DNA of 64,000 nucleotides, from positions 114,467 through 178,466 of the forward strand of contig ONHF01000001.1 of assembly GCA_900317555.1 (NCBI GenBank), given 5' to 3'. This document shows, in pieces, positions 42,813 through 50,711 of the stretch. The first letter of the stretch is position 1, and each line of letters begins with the position of its first letter. Below the pieces are notes generated by a model. That model made no database searches and was not told the origin of the DNA. It saw only the letters and a program-made list of their open reading frames with translations. The stretch is from an uncultured Lachnospiraceae bacterium. GTDB lineage: Bacteria > Bacillota > Clostridia > Lachnospirales > Lachnospiraceae. The translations under genes were made by a program, and so were the position numbers.

Positions 42813-44510
42813 ATGTTAAATTATCAGCGCTACAGAAAGAATCCGGTCATGCGTTTCCCGGAGAGGGAGTGGCCGGAGAAGGAGATCACACAAGCCCCGG
42901 TATGGTGCAGCGTTGATCTGCGGGACGGCAATCAGGCTCTCATTGATCCTATGGTGGTCAGCGAGAAGCTGGAAATGTGGAAGCTGCTTATGAAACTGGG
43001 CTTCAAGGAGGTTGAGGTAGGCTTTCCGGCCGCCAGCCAGATTGAGTACGATTTTCTGCGGAAGCTGATTGATGACAACCTGATTCCGGAAGATGTAACC
43101 GTACAGGTCCTCTCACAGTGCAGAGAAGAGCAGATAGAGAGAACTTTTGAGGCGATTCGGGGTTGCAGCCGCGCGATTGTGCATATCTACAATTCGACTT
43201 CAACGCTGCAGAGAGATGTTGTTTTCCATATGAACCGGGAAGAGATCAAAGAGATCGCGGTACAGGGAACGAAGTGGGTCAAGGAGAGAGCGGAGAAATT
43301 CCCCGGGAAGATTATCCTCGAGTACTCTCCGGAAAGCTTTACGGGGACAGAGCCGGATTATGCGGTAGAGGTCTGCAACGCGGTCATCAATGTCTGGCAG
43401 CCGGATCCGGAAAATCCGATGATTATCAATCTGCCTTCGACCGTTGAAATGAATACCCCGAATGTCTACGCGGACCAGATCGAATACTGCTCGAAGAGGC
43501 TGGACAAAAGAGACAGCGTGGTTCTGTCGGTGCATCCGCATAACGACCGCGGAGAAGGCGTGGCCGCGACCGAGCTTGCTTTGCTTGCCGGCGCGCAGAG
43601 AGTCGAGGGAACACTTCTTGGAAACGGCGAGCGGACCGGCAATGTCGACATCCTCAATGTCGCCTACAATATGTTTTCACAGGGCATCAACCCGGAGCTG
43701 AATATCGAGAATATACGGGAGATCATAAGAATCTGCGAACGCCTTACGAAGATGAAGCTGGATCCGAGGCATCCGTATGCCGGGAAACTTGTTTTTACGG
43801 CTTTTTCCGGATCCCATCAGGATGCGATCAACAAAGGCATGCAGGCGATGCGCGAGCGCGGGGACAACATCTGGCAGGTGCCGTATCTGCCGATCGATCC
43901 TGCTGATATCGGAAGGGAATACGAGCCGATCGTGCGCATCAATTCCCAGTCCGGAAAGGGCGGCGTAGCCTTTGTCATGGACACGTACTTCGGCTTCAAA
44001 CTGCCGAAAGCAATGCAGCGTGAATTTGCGGATGTCATTCAGGCAGAGTCGGAGAAGGAAGGTGAAGTCGCTCCCGAGAAGATCATGGAGGCATTCCGCA
44101 GCGAATACCTCGACAGAAAAGAGCCGCTCCATTTCAGAAGGCTGCAGGTTGTTGATCTGTCCAATGACAGCGAGACACAGTTTGATACGCAGGTAACCGT
44201 GCGCTATACGGATGACGGAGCGGAGCATGAGTTCACGGCGGTCGGCAACGGACCTCTGGACGCGGTGAAGAGAGGGCTGTTGCAGAATCTGGGAATCGAT
44301 GTCCGGATTCTGGACTATGAGGAGCATGCGCTGAAATCCGGCGCGGACGCGCAGGCGGCTGCCTATATTCATCTGATGGACGCGGAAACCGGAAGGACCA
44401 CGTACGGCGTAGGCGTTTCTTCGAATATCACGAGGGCATCTGTACGCGGCATATTCTCGGCGCTGAACAGGCTCTCACTCGGATCGAGGGAAAGCTTCCA
44501 CAATTTCTGA
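42813..44510 (+). CDS. leuA: 2-isopropylmalate synthase, class II (LeuA2 type)
   Basis: LeuA condenses 2-ketoisovalerate and acetyl-CoA, the first step of leucine synthesis. The 565-residue protein belongs to the longer fungal/actinobacterial-like class (ITQAPVWCSVDLRDGNQAL at the start, metal motif HPHNDRGEGVA, C-terminal LeuA dimer/regulatory domain after about residue 430). GGAGGAG precedes ATG 42813; the longer frame to 42720 passes through the HPr terminator and is rejected. No leuBCD or ilv genes are adjacent, so it is an isolated leuA. Confidence 0.93.
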   Translation: MLNYQRYRKNPVMRFPEREWPEKEITQAPVWCSVDLRDGNQALIDPMVVSEKLEMWKLLMKLGFKEVEVGFPAASQIEYDFLRKLIDDNLIPEDVTVQVLSQCREEQIERTFEAIRGCSRAIVHIYNSTSTLQRDVVFHMNREEIKEIAVQGTKWVKERAEKFPGKIILEYSPESFTGTEPDYAVEVCNAVINVWQPDPENPMIINLPSTVEMNTPNVYADQIEYCSKRLDKRDSVVLSVHPHNDRGEGVAATELALLAGAQRVEGTLLGNGERTGNVDILNVAYNMFSQGINPELNIENIREIIRICERLTKMKLDPRHPYAGKLVFTAFSGSHQDAINKGMQAMRERGDNIWQVPYLPIDPADIGREYEPIVRINSQSGKGGVAFVMDTYFGFKLPKAMQREFADVIQAESEKEGEVAPEKIMEAFRSEYLDRKEPLHFRRLQVVDLSNDSETQFDTQVTVRYTDDGAEHEFTAVGNGPLDAVKRGLLQNLGIDVRILDYEEHALKSGADAQAAAYIHLMDAETGRTTYGVGVSSNITRASVRGIFSALNRLSLGSRESFHNF

Positions 44511-44549
44511 GCGCGGCACAAAGGACGGAGCCGTCATGCGATGCAGGGT

Positions 44550-44640
44550 GCGGTGACGACGATGTTTTGCCTCGGCGGGGACCCGCAGTTTCGGGATGAG
44601 GAGCGCCGCAGCCCGGATTGACAAAACACCGCGGCACTTT
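44550..44640 (+). other. Candidate structured RNA in the leuA-proS spacer
   Basis: The 209-base GC-rich spacer holds nested complementary segments: GCGGT (44550)/ACCGC (44628), GTTTTG (44564)/CAAAAC (44622), CGGCG (44573)/CGCCG (44604) and CCCG/CGGG innermost. The sequence then ends in CACTTTT. This could be a leuA terminator or a leader element of proS. T-box consensus (AGGGTGGNACCGCG) is not found. Confidence 0.4.
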
Positions 44641-44646
44641 TAAGAT
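44618..44646 (+). promoter_or_regulatory. Promoter upstream of proS
   Basis: A perfect TTGACA (44618-44623) and TAAGAT (44641-44646) are separated by 17 bases, about 75 bases upstream of the proS start. The -35 element overlaps the 3' side of the nested hairpin. Confidence 0.6.
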
Positions 44647-44719
44647 GGAAAAGCACTGCAGGTCAAGGGAACGCGCATGGCGCGCGGCGACGACGGAGGC
44701 AGGCTGACAAGGAGAGATT

Positions 44720-46153
44720 ATGGCAGATCAAAAGAAACTGGTTGCTGAAGTGACCTCAATGGACGAGGACTTCACCCAATGGTACACGGATGTCTGTATT
44801 AAGGCAGACCTCATCGCTTACTCGCAGATCAAGGGATTCATGGTGATCAAACCGTACGGATATGCGATCTGGGAGAATATGCAGCAGCTTCTGGACAAAC
44901 GCTTCAAGGCTACAGGCGTCCAGAACGTCTATATGCCGATGCTGATTCCAGAGAGTCTTCTGAAAAAGGAAGGCGAGCTTGTGAACGGCTTCGCGCCGGA
45001 AGTTGCATGGGTGACGCAGGGAGGTACAGAGCCGTTAACCGAAAGACTGTGCGTACGTCCGACGTCGGAAACCGTTTTCTCGGATTTCTACAAGGATGAT
45101 GTACATTCCTACCGTGATCTGCCAAGACTTTATAACCAGTGGTGCTCGGTTGTCCGCTGGGAGAAAGAGACGAGGCCGTTTCTGCGCTCCAGAGAGTTCC
45201 TCTGGCAGGAGGGACATACGATTCACGCGACCAGGGAAGAAGCCGAGGAGCGTACGCAGATGATGCTGGATGTCTATTCGGATTTCCTGGCAGAGGACAT
45301 GGCGATCCCGACGATCAAAGGACAGAAGACCGAGAAGGAGAAGTTCGCCGGAGCCGAGGCAACGTATACGGTCGAGGCAATCATGCATGACGGCCGTGCC
45401 CTGCAGTCCGGTACCAGCCACTTCTTCGGGCAGAAATTCTCGAAGGCGTACGATATTACCTTCACGGACAAGGACAACCAGCTCAAATACGTATGGCAGA
45501 CTTCCTGGGGCGTTACGACCAGAATGATCGGCGCCATGATCATGGTACACGGAGACAACAGAGGTCTGGTGATACCTCCCAGAATCGCTCCGGTTCATGT
45601 GGATATCATTCCGATCCAGCAGCGCAAGGAAGGCGTCCTGCAGAAGGCATACGAAATCCGGGATATGCTCTCCGGCTTTAAAGTCAAGGTGGACGATTCC
45701 GACAAGAGTCCGGGATACAAATTCTCGGAGCAGGAAATGCGCGGTATTCCGCTCCGCATTGAAATAGGTCCGCGGGACATACAGAACAACGTATGCGTCA
45801 TTGTCCGCCGCGATACCTTTGAGAAGACGGAGTGCCCGATTGACAAGGTGGCGGAGACGGTATCTTCGCTTCTTGAAACGGTGCAGAACGATATGCTCGA
45901 ACGGGCACGCCGGCACCTGGAAGAGGAAACATTTGAGGCGAAGACGCCGGAGGAATTCGCACGTCACTTTGAGAATCAGAACGGGTTTGTCAAGGCAATG
46001 TGGTGCGGAGACCGTGCCTGCGAGGACAAAATCAAGGAGATGTACGGCGTAACCAGCAGGTGCATTCCCTTCCACCAGGAGGAAATCGCGGGGACCTGTG
46101 TCTGCTGCGGGAAGCCCGCGAAGAAGATGGTATACTGGGCGAAGGCATATTGA
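44720..46153 (+). CDS. proS: Prolyl-tRNA synthetase, type 3 (archaeal/eukaryal-like)
   Basis: The 477-residue class II synthetase lacks the large editing insertion of the bacterial type and has the C-terminal zinc-binding-like domain ending CVCCGKPAKKMVYWAKAY. The class II motifs are seen as LCVRPTSETVF, RWEKETRPFLRSREFLWQEGH and the C-terminal GDNRGLVIPPRIAP. It charges tRNA-Pro. AAGGAGAG precedes the ATG. Its stop codon overlaps the start of cca (TGATG). Confidence 0.96.
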   Translation: MADQKKLVAEVTSMDEDFTQWYTDVCIKADLIAYSQIKGFMVIKPYGYAIWENMQQLLDKRFKATGVQNVYMPMLIPESLLKKEGELVNGFAPEVAWVTQGGTEPLTERLCVRPTSETVFSDFYKDDVHSYRDLPRLYNQWCSVVRWEKETRPFLRSREFLWQEGHTIHATREEAEERTQMMLDVYSDFLAEDMAIPTIKGQKTEKEKFAGAEATYTVEAIMHDGRALQSGTSHFFGQKFSKAYDITFTDKDNQLKYVWQTSWGVTTRMIGAMIMVHGDNRGLVIPPRIAPVHVDIIPIQQRKEGVLQKAYEIRDMLSGFKVKVDDSDKSPGYKFSEQEMRGIPLRIEIGPRDIQNNVCVIVRRDTFEKTECPIDKVAETVSSLLETVQNDMLERARRHLEEETFEAKTPEEFARHFENQNGFVKAMWCGDRACEDKIKEMYGVTSRCIPFHQEEIAGTCVCCGKPAKKMVYWAKAY

Positions 46154-47505
46154 TGCGGGAGTGCGGAAACTGGAAATTCCATATTCCGTCCGGAGCGGGC
46201 AGAATCCTGGATACGCTGCACGAGGCCGGCTTTGAGGCCTATATTGTCGGCGGCTGTGTACGCGACTGCATTCTCGGAAGAACACCGACCGACTGGGACA
46301 TTACGACATCGGCTTCTCCACAGAAGATGAAGCAGCTTTTCCGCAAAACAGTTGATACGGGCATTCAGCATGGTACCGTTACGGTACTGATGCCGGACGG
46401 ACAGTATGAAGTGACAACATACCGCGTTGACGGAGAATATCTGGACGGCCGGCATCCGGAGGAAGTGACATTTACCGCGAGCCTGACCGAGGATCTGAAG
46501 CGCCGGGATTTTACAATCAACGCAATGGCCTACAGTGAAGAGACCGGTGTGATCGACGAATTTGACGGAATCGGAGACATCCGGAGGAAAATGATCCGCG
46601 CCGTCGGCAATGCTGACCGGCGTTTTTCAGAGGACGCACTGCGGATCATGCGCGCTCTCCGGTTTTCCGCGCAGCTGGATTACTCGATTGAGGAGAAGAC
46701 AAGAGAAGCCATCACACGGTTCGCGCCGAGGCTCTCTCTTGTCAGCGCCGAACGGATCCGCACGGAGCTGGAGAAGACGATCTGCTCGGATCATCCGGAG
46801 AGGCTGCGGGACGCGTACATGCTCGGCCTTACGAAGTATTTCCTTCCGGAATTCGATGTCTGCATGAGCTGCGCGCAGAACAATCCGCATCACCGTTACA
46901 CGGTGGGGGAGCATATCCTGCATGCCATGCAGGCGGTCCGCGCGGACAAAGTGCTGCGTCTTACAATGCTGTTGCATGATATCGGCAAGCCTTCCTGCAA
47001 GACAACGGATGCGGAGGGCATTGATCACTTCCACGGGCATGTCAATAAGAGCGCGGAAATGGCCGGCAGAATCCTGAAAAGACTCCGCTACGACAACGCG
47101 ACGATAGATACAGTTGTCCGGCTGGTCAGCTGCCATGATATGTACATGGAGAATACCGAGAGCGCTGTGCGCTTCGGCATGGTTCGGGTCGGACCGGAAC
47201 TCTTTCTGCCTCTGATGGAAGTCAAGCTCGCGGATGGCGCCGCACAGAGCAGCTACCGGATCGGGATGAAGCGCCGGCAGGTGGATACATGGATCCGGCT
47301 TTACAGGGAAATCATCCGGCGCGGAGACTGCCTTGATCTGAAACACCTTGCCGTGACAGGAAAGGATCTGATAGCGGCTGGCGTGCCGCGGGGGCCGGAA
47401 CTCGGAACGGTGCTCAAGCGCATGCTGCAGGATGTTCTGCAGGAGCCTTCCCATAATGAAAAAACATATCTGATGAACAGATATGTACTGCGCGAAAACC
47501 TCTGA
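46153..47505 (+). CDS. cca: CCA tRNA nucleotidyltransferase with HD domain
   Basis: This enzyme adds or repairs the 3' CCA of tRNA, matching the tRNA-Gln gene here that lacks an encoded CCA. The 450-residue product has the nucleotidyltransferase motif VGGCVRDCILGRTPTDWDI, the RRDFTINAMAY and RIMRALRFSAQL blocks, and an HD-type phosphohydrolase segment (MLLHDIGKPSC, then HFHGH). The ATG overlaps the proS stop (TGATG); the longer frame from 46000 is a shadow inside proS. Confidence 0.94.
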   Translation: MRECGNWKFHIPSGAGRILDTLHEAGFEAYIVGGCVRDCILGRTPTDWDITTSASPQKMKQLFRKTVDTGIQHGTVTVLMPDGQYEVTTYRVDGEYLDGRHPEEVTFTASLTEDLKRRDFTINAMAYSEETGVIDEFDGIGDIRRKMIRAVGNADRRFSEDALRIMRALRFSAQLDYSIEEKTREAITRFAPRLSLVSAERIRTELEKTICSDHPERLRDAYMLGLTKYFLPEFDVCMSCAQNNPHHRYTVGEHILHAMQAVRADKVLRLTMLLHDIGKPSCKTTDAEGIDHFHGHVNKSAEMAGRILKRLRYDNATIDTVVRLVSCHDMYMENTESAVRFGMVRVGPELFLPLMEVKLADGAAQSSYRIGMKRRQVDTWIRLYREIIRRGDCLDLKHLAVTGKDLIAAGVPRGPELGTVLKRMLQDVLQEPSHNEKTYLMNRYVLRENL

Positions 47506-47530
47506 AAATGCCGGAAATACACGGGTTTTC

Positions 47531-47559
47531 TTGACAAAAGCAAGGAATGATCATATAAA
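47531..47559 (+). promoter_or_regulatory. Strong promoter of hup
   Basis: Consensus TTGACA (47531-47536), a 17-base spacer and TATAAA (47554-47559), about 52 bases before the hup start. This is one of the best sigma-A promoters in the window. Confidence 0.85.
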
Positions 47560-47610
47560 TATAACTAGATTATGCCTGCCGGATGCAGGAGTTATTATCA
47601 GGAGGATACA

Positions 47611-47886
47611 ATGAACAAGACCGAATTAATCGCAGCCGTCGCTGAAGAGACAGAGCTTTCCAAGAAGGACGCGGAGAGAGTTCTGAAGGCGTTCACGGAT
47701 ACAATCGCTTCCGAGCTTAAGAAGGGCGACAAGGTTCAGATCGTAGGCTTCGGCACTTTTGAAGTTTCCGAAAGACAGGCGAGAACAGGACGCAATCCGC
47801 ATACCGGAGAGACAATGGAGATTGAAGCTTCCAAGGCTCCCAGATTCAAGGCGGGCAAGGCCCTGAAGGATGCAATCAACGCATAA
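47611..47886 (+). CDS. hup: DNA-binding protein HU
   Basis: This 91-residue nucleoid protein starts [20 protein letters not shown] and contains the HU/IHF signature in [21 protein letters not shown], whose arm intercalates DNA. A full CAGGAGGATA ribosome binding site precedes the ATG. A strong promoter and terminator make it largely monocistronic, fitting high expression. Confidence 0.97.
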   Translation: MNKTELIAAVAEETELSKKDAERVLKAFTDTIASELKKGDKVQIVGFGTFEVSERQARTGRNPHTGETMEIEASKAPRFKAGKALKDAINA

Positions 47887-47912
47887 TCATCAAGGGAAAG
47901 TGACAGAATGGC

Positions 47913-47944
47913 AGAGCAGCATCCGCGGAGGGTGCTGCTCTTTT
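47913..47944 (+). terminator. Terminator after hup, overlapping the possible 5' end of rqcP
   Basis: AGAGCAGCATCC and GGGTGCTGCTCT with loop GCGGA are followed by TTTT. An ATG with a ribosome binding site at 47908 lies just before it, in frame with rqcP. Confidence 0.85.
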
Positions 47945-47955
47945 CGCATGAATTT

Positions 47956-48195
47956 ATGAGATTAGATAAATACCTGAAAGTATCAAGGCTGATTAAACGA
48001 AGAACCGTCGCCAACGAGGCCTGCGACAACGGCCGCGTAAGCGTCAATGACAGGATCGCACGCGCAAGTCAGGAAGTAAAGCCGGGCGACCGGATCGCCA
48101 TCTCATTCGGCGACAAGACCGTACAGGTTGAGGTTCTTTCCGTTACGGAATCCGTGAGAAAAGAAGACGCGGCGGATATGTTCCGCTACCTGTAA
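47956..48195 (+). CDS. rqcP: RNA-binding S4 domain protein, RqcP/YabO family
   Basis: RqcP assists RqcH in adding C-terminal alanine tails to stalled nascent chains on 50S subunits (ribosome quality control). The 79 residues are almost entirely an S4 domain (MRLDKYLKVSRLIKRRTVAN, then NGRVSVND and KPGDRIAI). The start is uncertain: family members begin at MRLDK (47956), but no ribosome binding site precedes it, whereas ATG 47908 has AAGGGAAAG and would add 16 residues encoded by the terminator hairpin. divIC follows after a short spacer. Confidence 0.88.
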   Translation: MRLDKYLKVSRLIKRRTVANEACDNGRVSVNDRIARASQEVKPGDRIAISFGDKTVQVEVLSVTESVRKEDAADMFRYL

Positions 48196-48264
48196 ACGGC
48201 GAAGACGGCGCAGGCAGACAGGATGAGGGAAGGGTGATTCTCCCCGGAAAAACGGCAGGTGGAA

Positions 48265-48585
48265 ATGAGCAGAGGAAGAAAGCGGAGTACAGGCAGAAGA
48301 AAATCGCAGAACAGGCTGAGCATACTTCTGGCAGCGGTCGTCATGCTTGTGCTGCTGGCGGTGACCTTTGTCCGGGGGTATCAGATCCGTAAATCCCTGT
48401 CGGTCTATCAAACAAGGCAGGAAGAGCTGACGAGCCAGATCACGAAAGAACAGCAGCGGGCAAAGGAAATCAAAGAGTACGGGAAGAAGACGCAGACGGA
48501 CGAATATATTGAGGAAGTTGCCCGCGACAAGCTGGGACTGGTGAAACCGGGAGAGATCATTTTCCGGAACAGCAGTAAAGAATAA
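48265..48585 (+). CDS. divIC: Septum formation initiator, DivIC/FtsB-like
   Basis: The 106-residue protein has a basic N-terminus, one membrane segment (LSILLAAVVMLVLLAVTFV) and an extracellular coiled coil (YQTRQEELTSQITKEQQRAKEIKEY) ending with EEVARDKLGLVKPGEIIF, the typical DivIC/FtsB end. It is part of the DivIB-FtsL-DivIC divisome module. An in-frame GTG at 48259 is an alternative start. In spore formers yabP and yabQ lie between rqcP and this gene; here there are only 69 bases. Confidence 0.88.
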   Translation: MSRGRKRSTGRRKSQNRLSILLAAVVMLVLLAVTFVRGYQIRKSLSVYQTRQEELTSQITKEQQRAKEIKEYGKKTQTDEYIEEVARDKLGLVKPGEIIFRNSSKE

Positions 48586-48605
48586 GAATATACCCGCGGG
48601 CAGGG

Positions 48606-48647
48606 AAGCCGTGCAGACAGAAGATGTGCTGTACGGCTTTCTTTGTT
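48606..48647 (+). terminator. Terminator after divIC
   Basis: AAGCCGTGCAG (48606-48616) and CTGTACGGCTT (48629-48639), with one mismatch, are followed by TCTTTGTT. Confidence 0.7.
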
Positions 48648-48664
48648 CCGCAGTGAGCTCGGAT

Positions 48665-50161
48665 ATGGACGAATTTTTACGGAAAATGGACAAAACAATG
48701 CAACGCTGCCACATGGCACCAGACGGGAGCCGAATTATTGCCGGCGTCTCCGGCGGCGCTGATTCGGTATGCCTTCTGACGGCGCTGTGCCGGCTGTCCG
48801 GACAGCGGAAATTCCGGATCCGCGCGGTGCATGTCCATCACGGCCTGCGCGCGAATGCGGACGGAGATGAGGCGTTTGTCAGGAAGCTTTGTGATGCGCT
48901 ATCGGTTCCGCTTACCGTTGTGCACGCGGATGTACAGGCGGCAGCGAAGCAGGGGAAAACCGGCGTTGAAGAAGCCGGGAGGGAAATCCGCTATCAGGCA
49001 TTCTTCCGGGCAGCTGCCGCATGGGACAGGGAAGAGCAGAGCGCAGGCAGTTCTGCTCACCCGGGCGCTTTGCCGGAAAGCCCGGCTGAGCAGGAGCAGG
49101 GCGCGGTCATCCGGCAAAACGGGCAAGCCCTGATCGCGGTGGCGCACCATATGGAAGATCTTACGGAAACCGTACTTTTCAACCTCTGCAGAGGGAGCGG
49201 CCTTTCCGGCCTTTGCGGCATCCGCCCGGTGAGCGGCAGGATTATCCGTCCCTTCATTGAAATGACGCGCGGCGAAATTGAAGCGGAGCTTACCCGCGAA
49301 GGACAGCCTTTCCGCACGGACGAAAGCAACGGGAACACGGCTTATACCCGGAACTTCCTGCGGCTGCAGATTATTCCGATGCTGCAGAAAAATGTGAACG
49401 CGGCCGCGCAGGCGAATATCGCGCGGGCAGCAGGAGAAGCTTTGGAAGCACGGGAATATATCGAAGGCAAAGTCAGGGAGTGCTGTGAAAAATGCGTATC
49501 GAACCGCGGTGCCTTCCGATGCGCGGATCTTTCCGCACTTGCGGCGGAAGCCCCTTTTTTACAGCGGCAGGTGCTCTACCGGATGGTGGCAGAGGCCGCA
49601 GGAAAACGAAAGGACATTACATCCGCACACATAGATCTTTTGCAGCAGCTCTGTGTATCAGGCGGAAGCGCGGAAATTTCACTTCCATATGGACTTGTGG
49701 CAAGGAAAGTCTATAAGGAACTGTTCATTGGCCCGGCGGGGGATGTTTTGCCGTGGAAGAAGGACCTCCGGACAGGCTCTTCCGGCGCAGGGCGGTTTCC
49801 TTCTGACGTTTGTCGGTACCGGTGGCGCATTATCGCCGCGGCGCAGGTGCCGCGGCCCGTGCCTGCAAATGAGTATACGAAATGGTTCGATTATGATAAA
49901 ATAGGCTCGTTTCCCGTGTTTCGCACCAGAAAACCGGGAGACAGAATCACGGTGACGGAGGACGGCAGCCGCAAGACGCTTTCGCGCCTTTTCATTGACT
50001 GCAAGGTGCCGGCGGATCTGCGTGGCAGGATTGTTTTTCCGGCTTCCGGAGATGAAGTTCTCTGGATTCCCGGCTGCCGGATGAGCGCCCGTTACAAAGT
50101 GAGTGATACAACAAAGACAGTACTGGAGATATCTGCAGCGGATGGAGGGCAAGATGGCTGA
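48665..50161 (+). CDS. tilS: tRNA(Ile)-lysidine synthase
   Basis: TilS converts C34 of the tRNA-Ile CAT anticodon to lysidine so that it reads AUA. The 498-residue protein has the PP-loop motif GVSGGADSVCL near residue 27, the VHVHHGLRANADGDEAFV segment and the C-terminal TilS domain (TRKPGDRITV, KTLSRLFIDCKVP). ATG 48665 is preferred; a GTG at 48611 lies inside the divIC terminator. A loop around residues 117-160 (rich in Ser, Glu, Ala and Gln) is longer than usual. hpt overlaps the end by 8 bases. Confidence 0.93.
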   Translation: MDEFLRKMDKTMQRCHMAPDGSRIIAGVSGGADSVCLLTALCRLSGQRKFRIRAVHVHHGLRANADGDEAFVRKLCDALSVPLTVVHADVQAAAKQGKTGVEEAGREIRYQAFFRAAAAWDREEQSAGSSAHPGALPESPAEQEQGAVIRQNGQALIAVAHHMEDLTETVLFNLCRGSGLSGLCGIRPVSGRIIRPFIEMTRGEIEAELTREGQPFRTDESNGNTAYTRNFLRLQIIPMLQKNVNAAAQANIARAAGEALEAREYIEGKVRECCEKCVSNRGAFRCADLSALAAEAPFLQRQVLYRMVAEAAGKRKDITSAHIDLLQQLCVSGGSAEISLPYGLVARKVYKELFIGPAGDVLPWKKDLRTGSSGAGRFPSDVCRYRWRIIAAAQVPRPVPANEYTKWFDYDKIGSFPVFRTRKPGDRITVTEDGSRKTLSRLFIDCKVPADLRGRIVFPASGDEVLWIPGCRMSARYKVSDTTKTVLEISAADGGQDG

Positions 50162-50687
50162 GACGATTGATATACTGATCAGCGAAGACGAAGTCGAGAA
50201 GAGAGTAAGAGAGCTCGCGGAGAAGATTTCCGCGGACTATGAAGGACGCGAAGTGTGTCTGGTCGGCATTCTCAAGGGAGCATGCTTTTTCATGTGCGAT
50301 CTCGCGAAGAGAATTTCGGTGCCGGTCACCATTGACTTCATGCAGGCGTCCAGCTATGGCGGAGCAACCGAATCGAGCGGTACCGTGCGCATCAAGAAGG
50401 ACGTGGACGATTCGATTGAGAACAAAGATGTCATCATTGTCGAGGACATTGTGGATTCCGGAAGAACACTGGCGTTTCTTGGTGATTTCCTGCGCAGCAA
50501 GGGAGCTTCGAGCATCCGCTACTGCACACTTCTGGACAAACCGGAGAGACGCGTCGTCAGCCTGCATGTAGATTATGTCGGATTTAAGATCCCGAATAAA
50601 TTCGTTGTCGGCTACGGCATGGATTATGATCAGAAATACCGCAATCTTCCGTATATAGGTGTCGTACATTTAGACAACGGAAAATAA
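50154..50687 (+). CDS. hpt: Hypoxanthine phosphoribosyltransferase
   Basis: This purine salvage enzyme uses PRPP. The 177-residue protein has the PRPP motif VIIVEDIVDSGRTLAFL, the flexible-loop FMQASSYG segment and VGILKGACFF. GGAGGG is just before ATG 50154 inside tilS. The tilS-hpt-ftsH order is conserved in Firmicutes. Confidence 0.95.
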   Translation: MAETIDILISEDEVEKRVRELAEKISADYEGREVCLVGILKGACFFMCDLAKRISVPVTIDFMQASSYGGATESSGTVRIKKDVDDSIENKDVIIVEDIVDSGRTLAFLGDFLRSKGASSIRYCTLLDKPERRVVSLHVDYVGFKIPNKFVVGYGMDYDQKYRNLPYIGVVHLDNGK

Positions 50688-50711
50688 AGCTTCCGCGGCA
50701 AGGAGAAGATA

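Noticed and set aside
44511-44719. T-box riboswitch upstream of proS
   Set aside because: The conserved T-box sequence and a specifier-type stem I could not be found, only a partial AGGGTG.
46000-46152. Upstream extension of cca within proS
   Set aside because: It is a different frame of the proS zinc domain; the conserved CCA enzyme begins right after 46153.
48611-48664. GTG start for tilS at 48611
   Set aside because: It lies inside the divIC terminator hairpin with poor spacing to its ribosome binding site; ATG 48665 gives the usual distance to the PP-loop motif.
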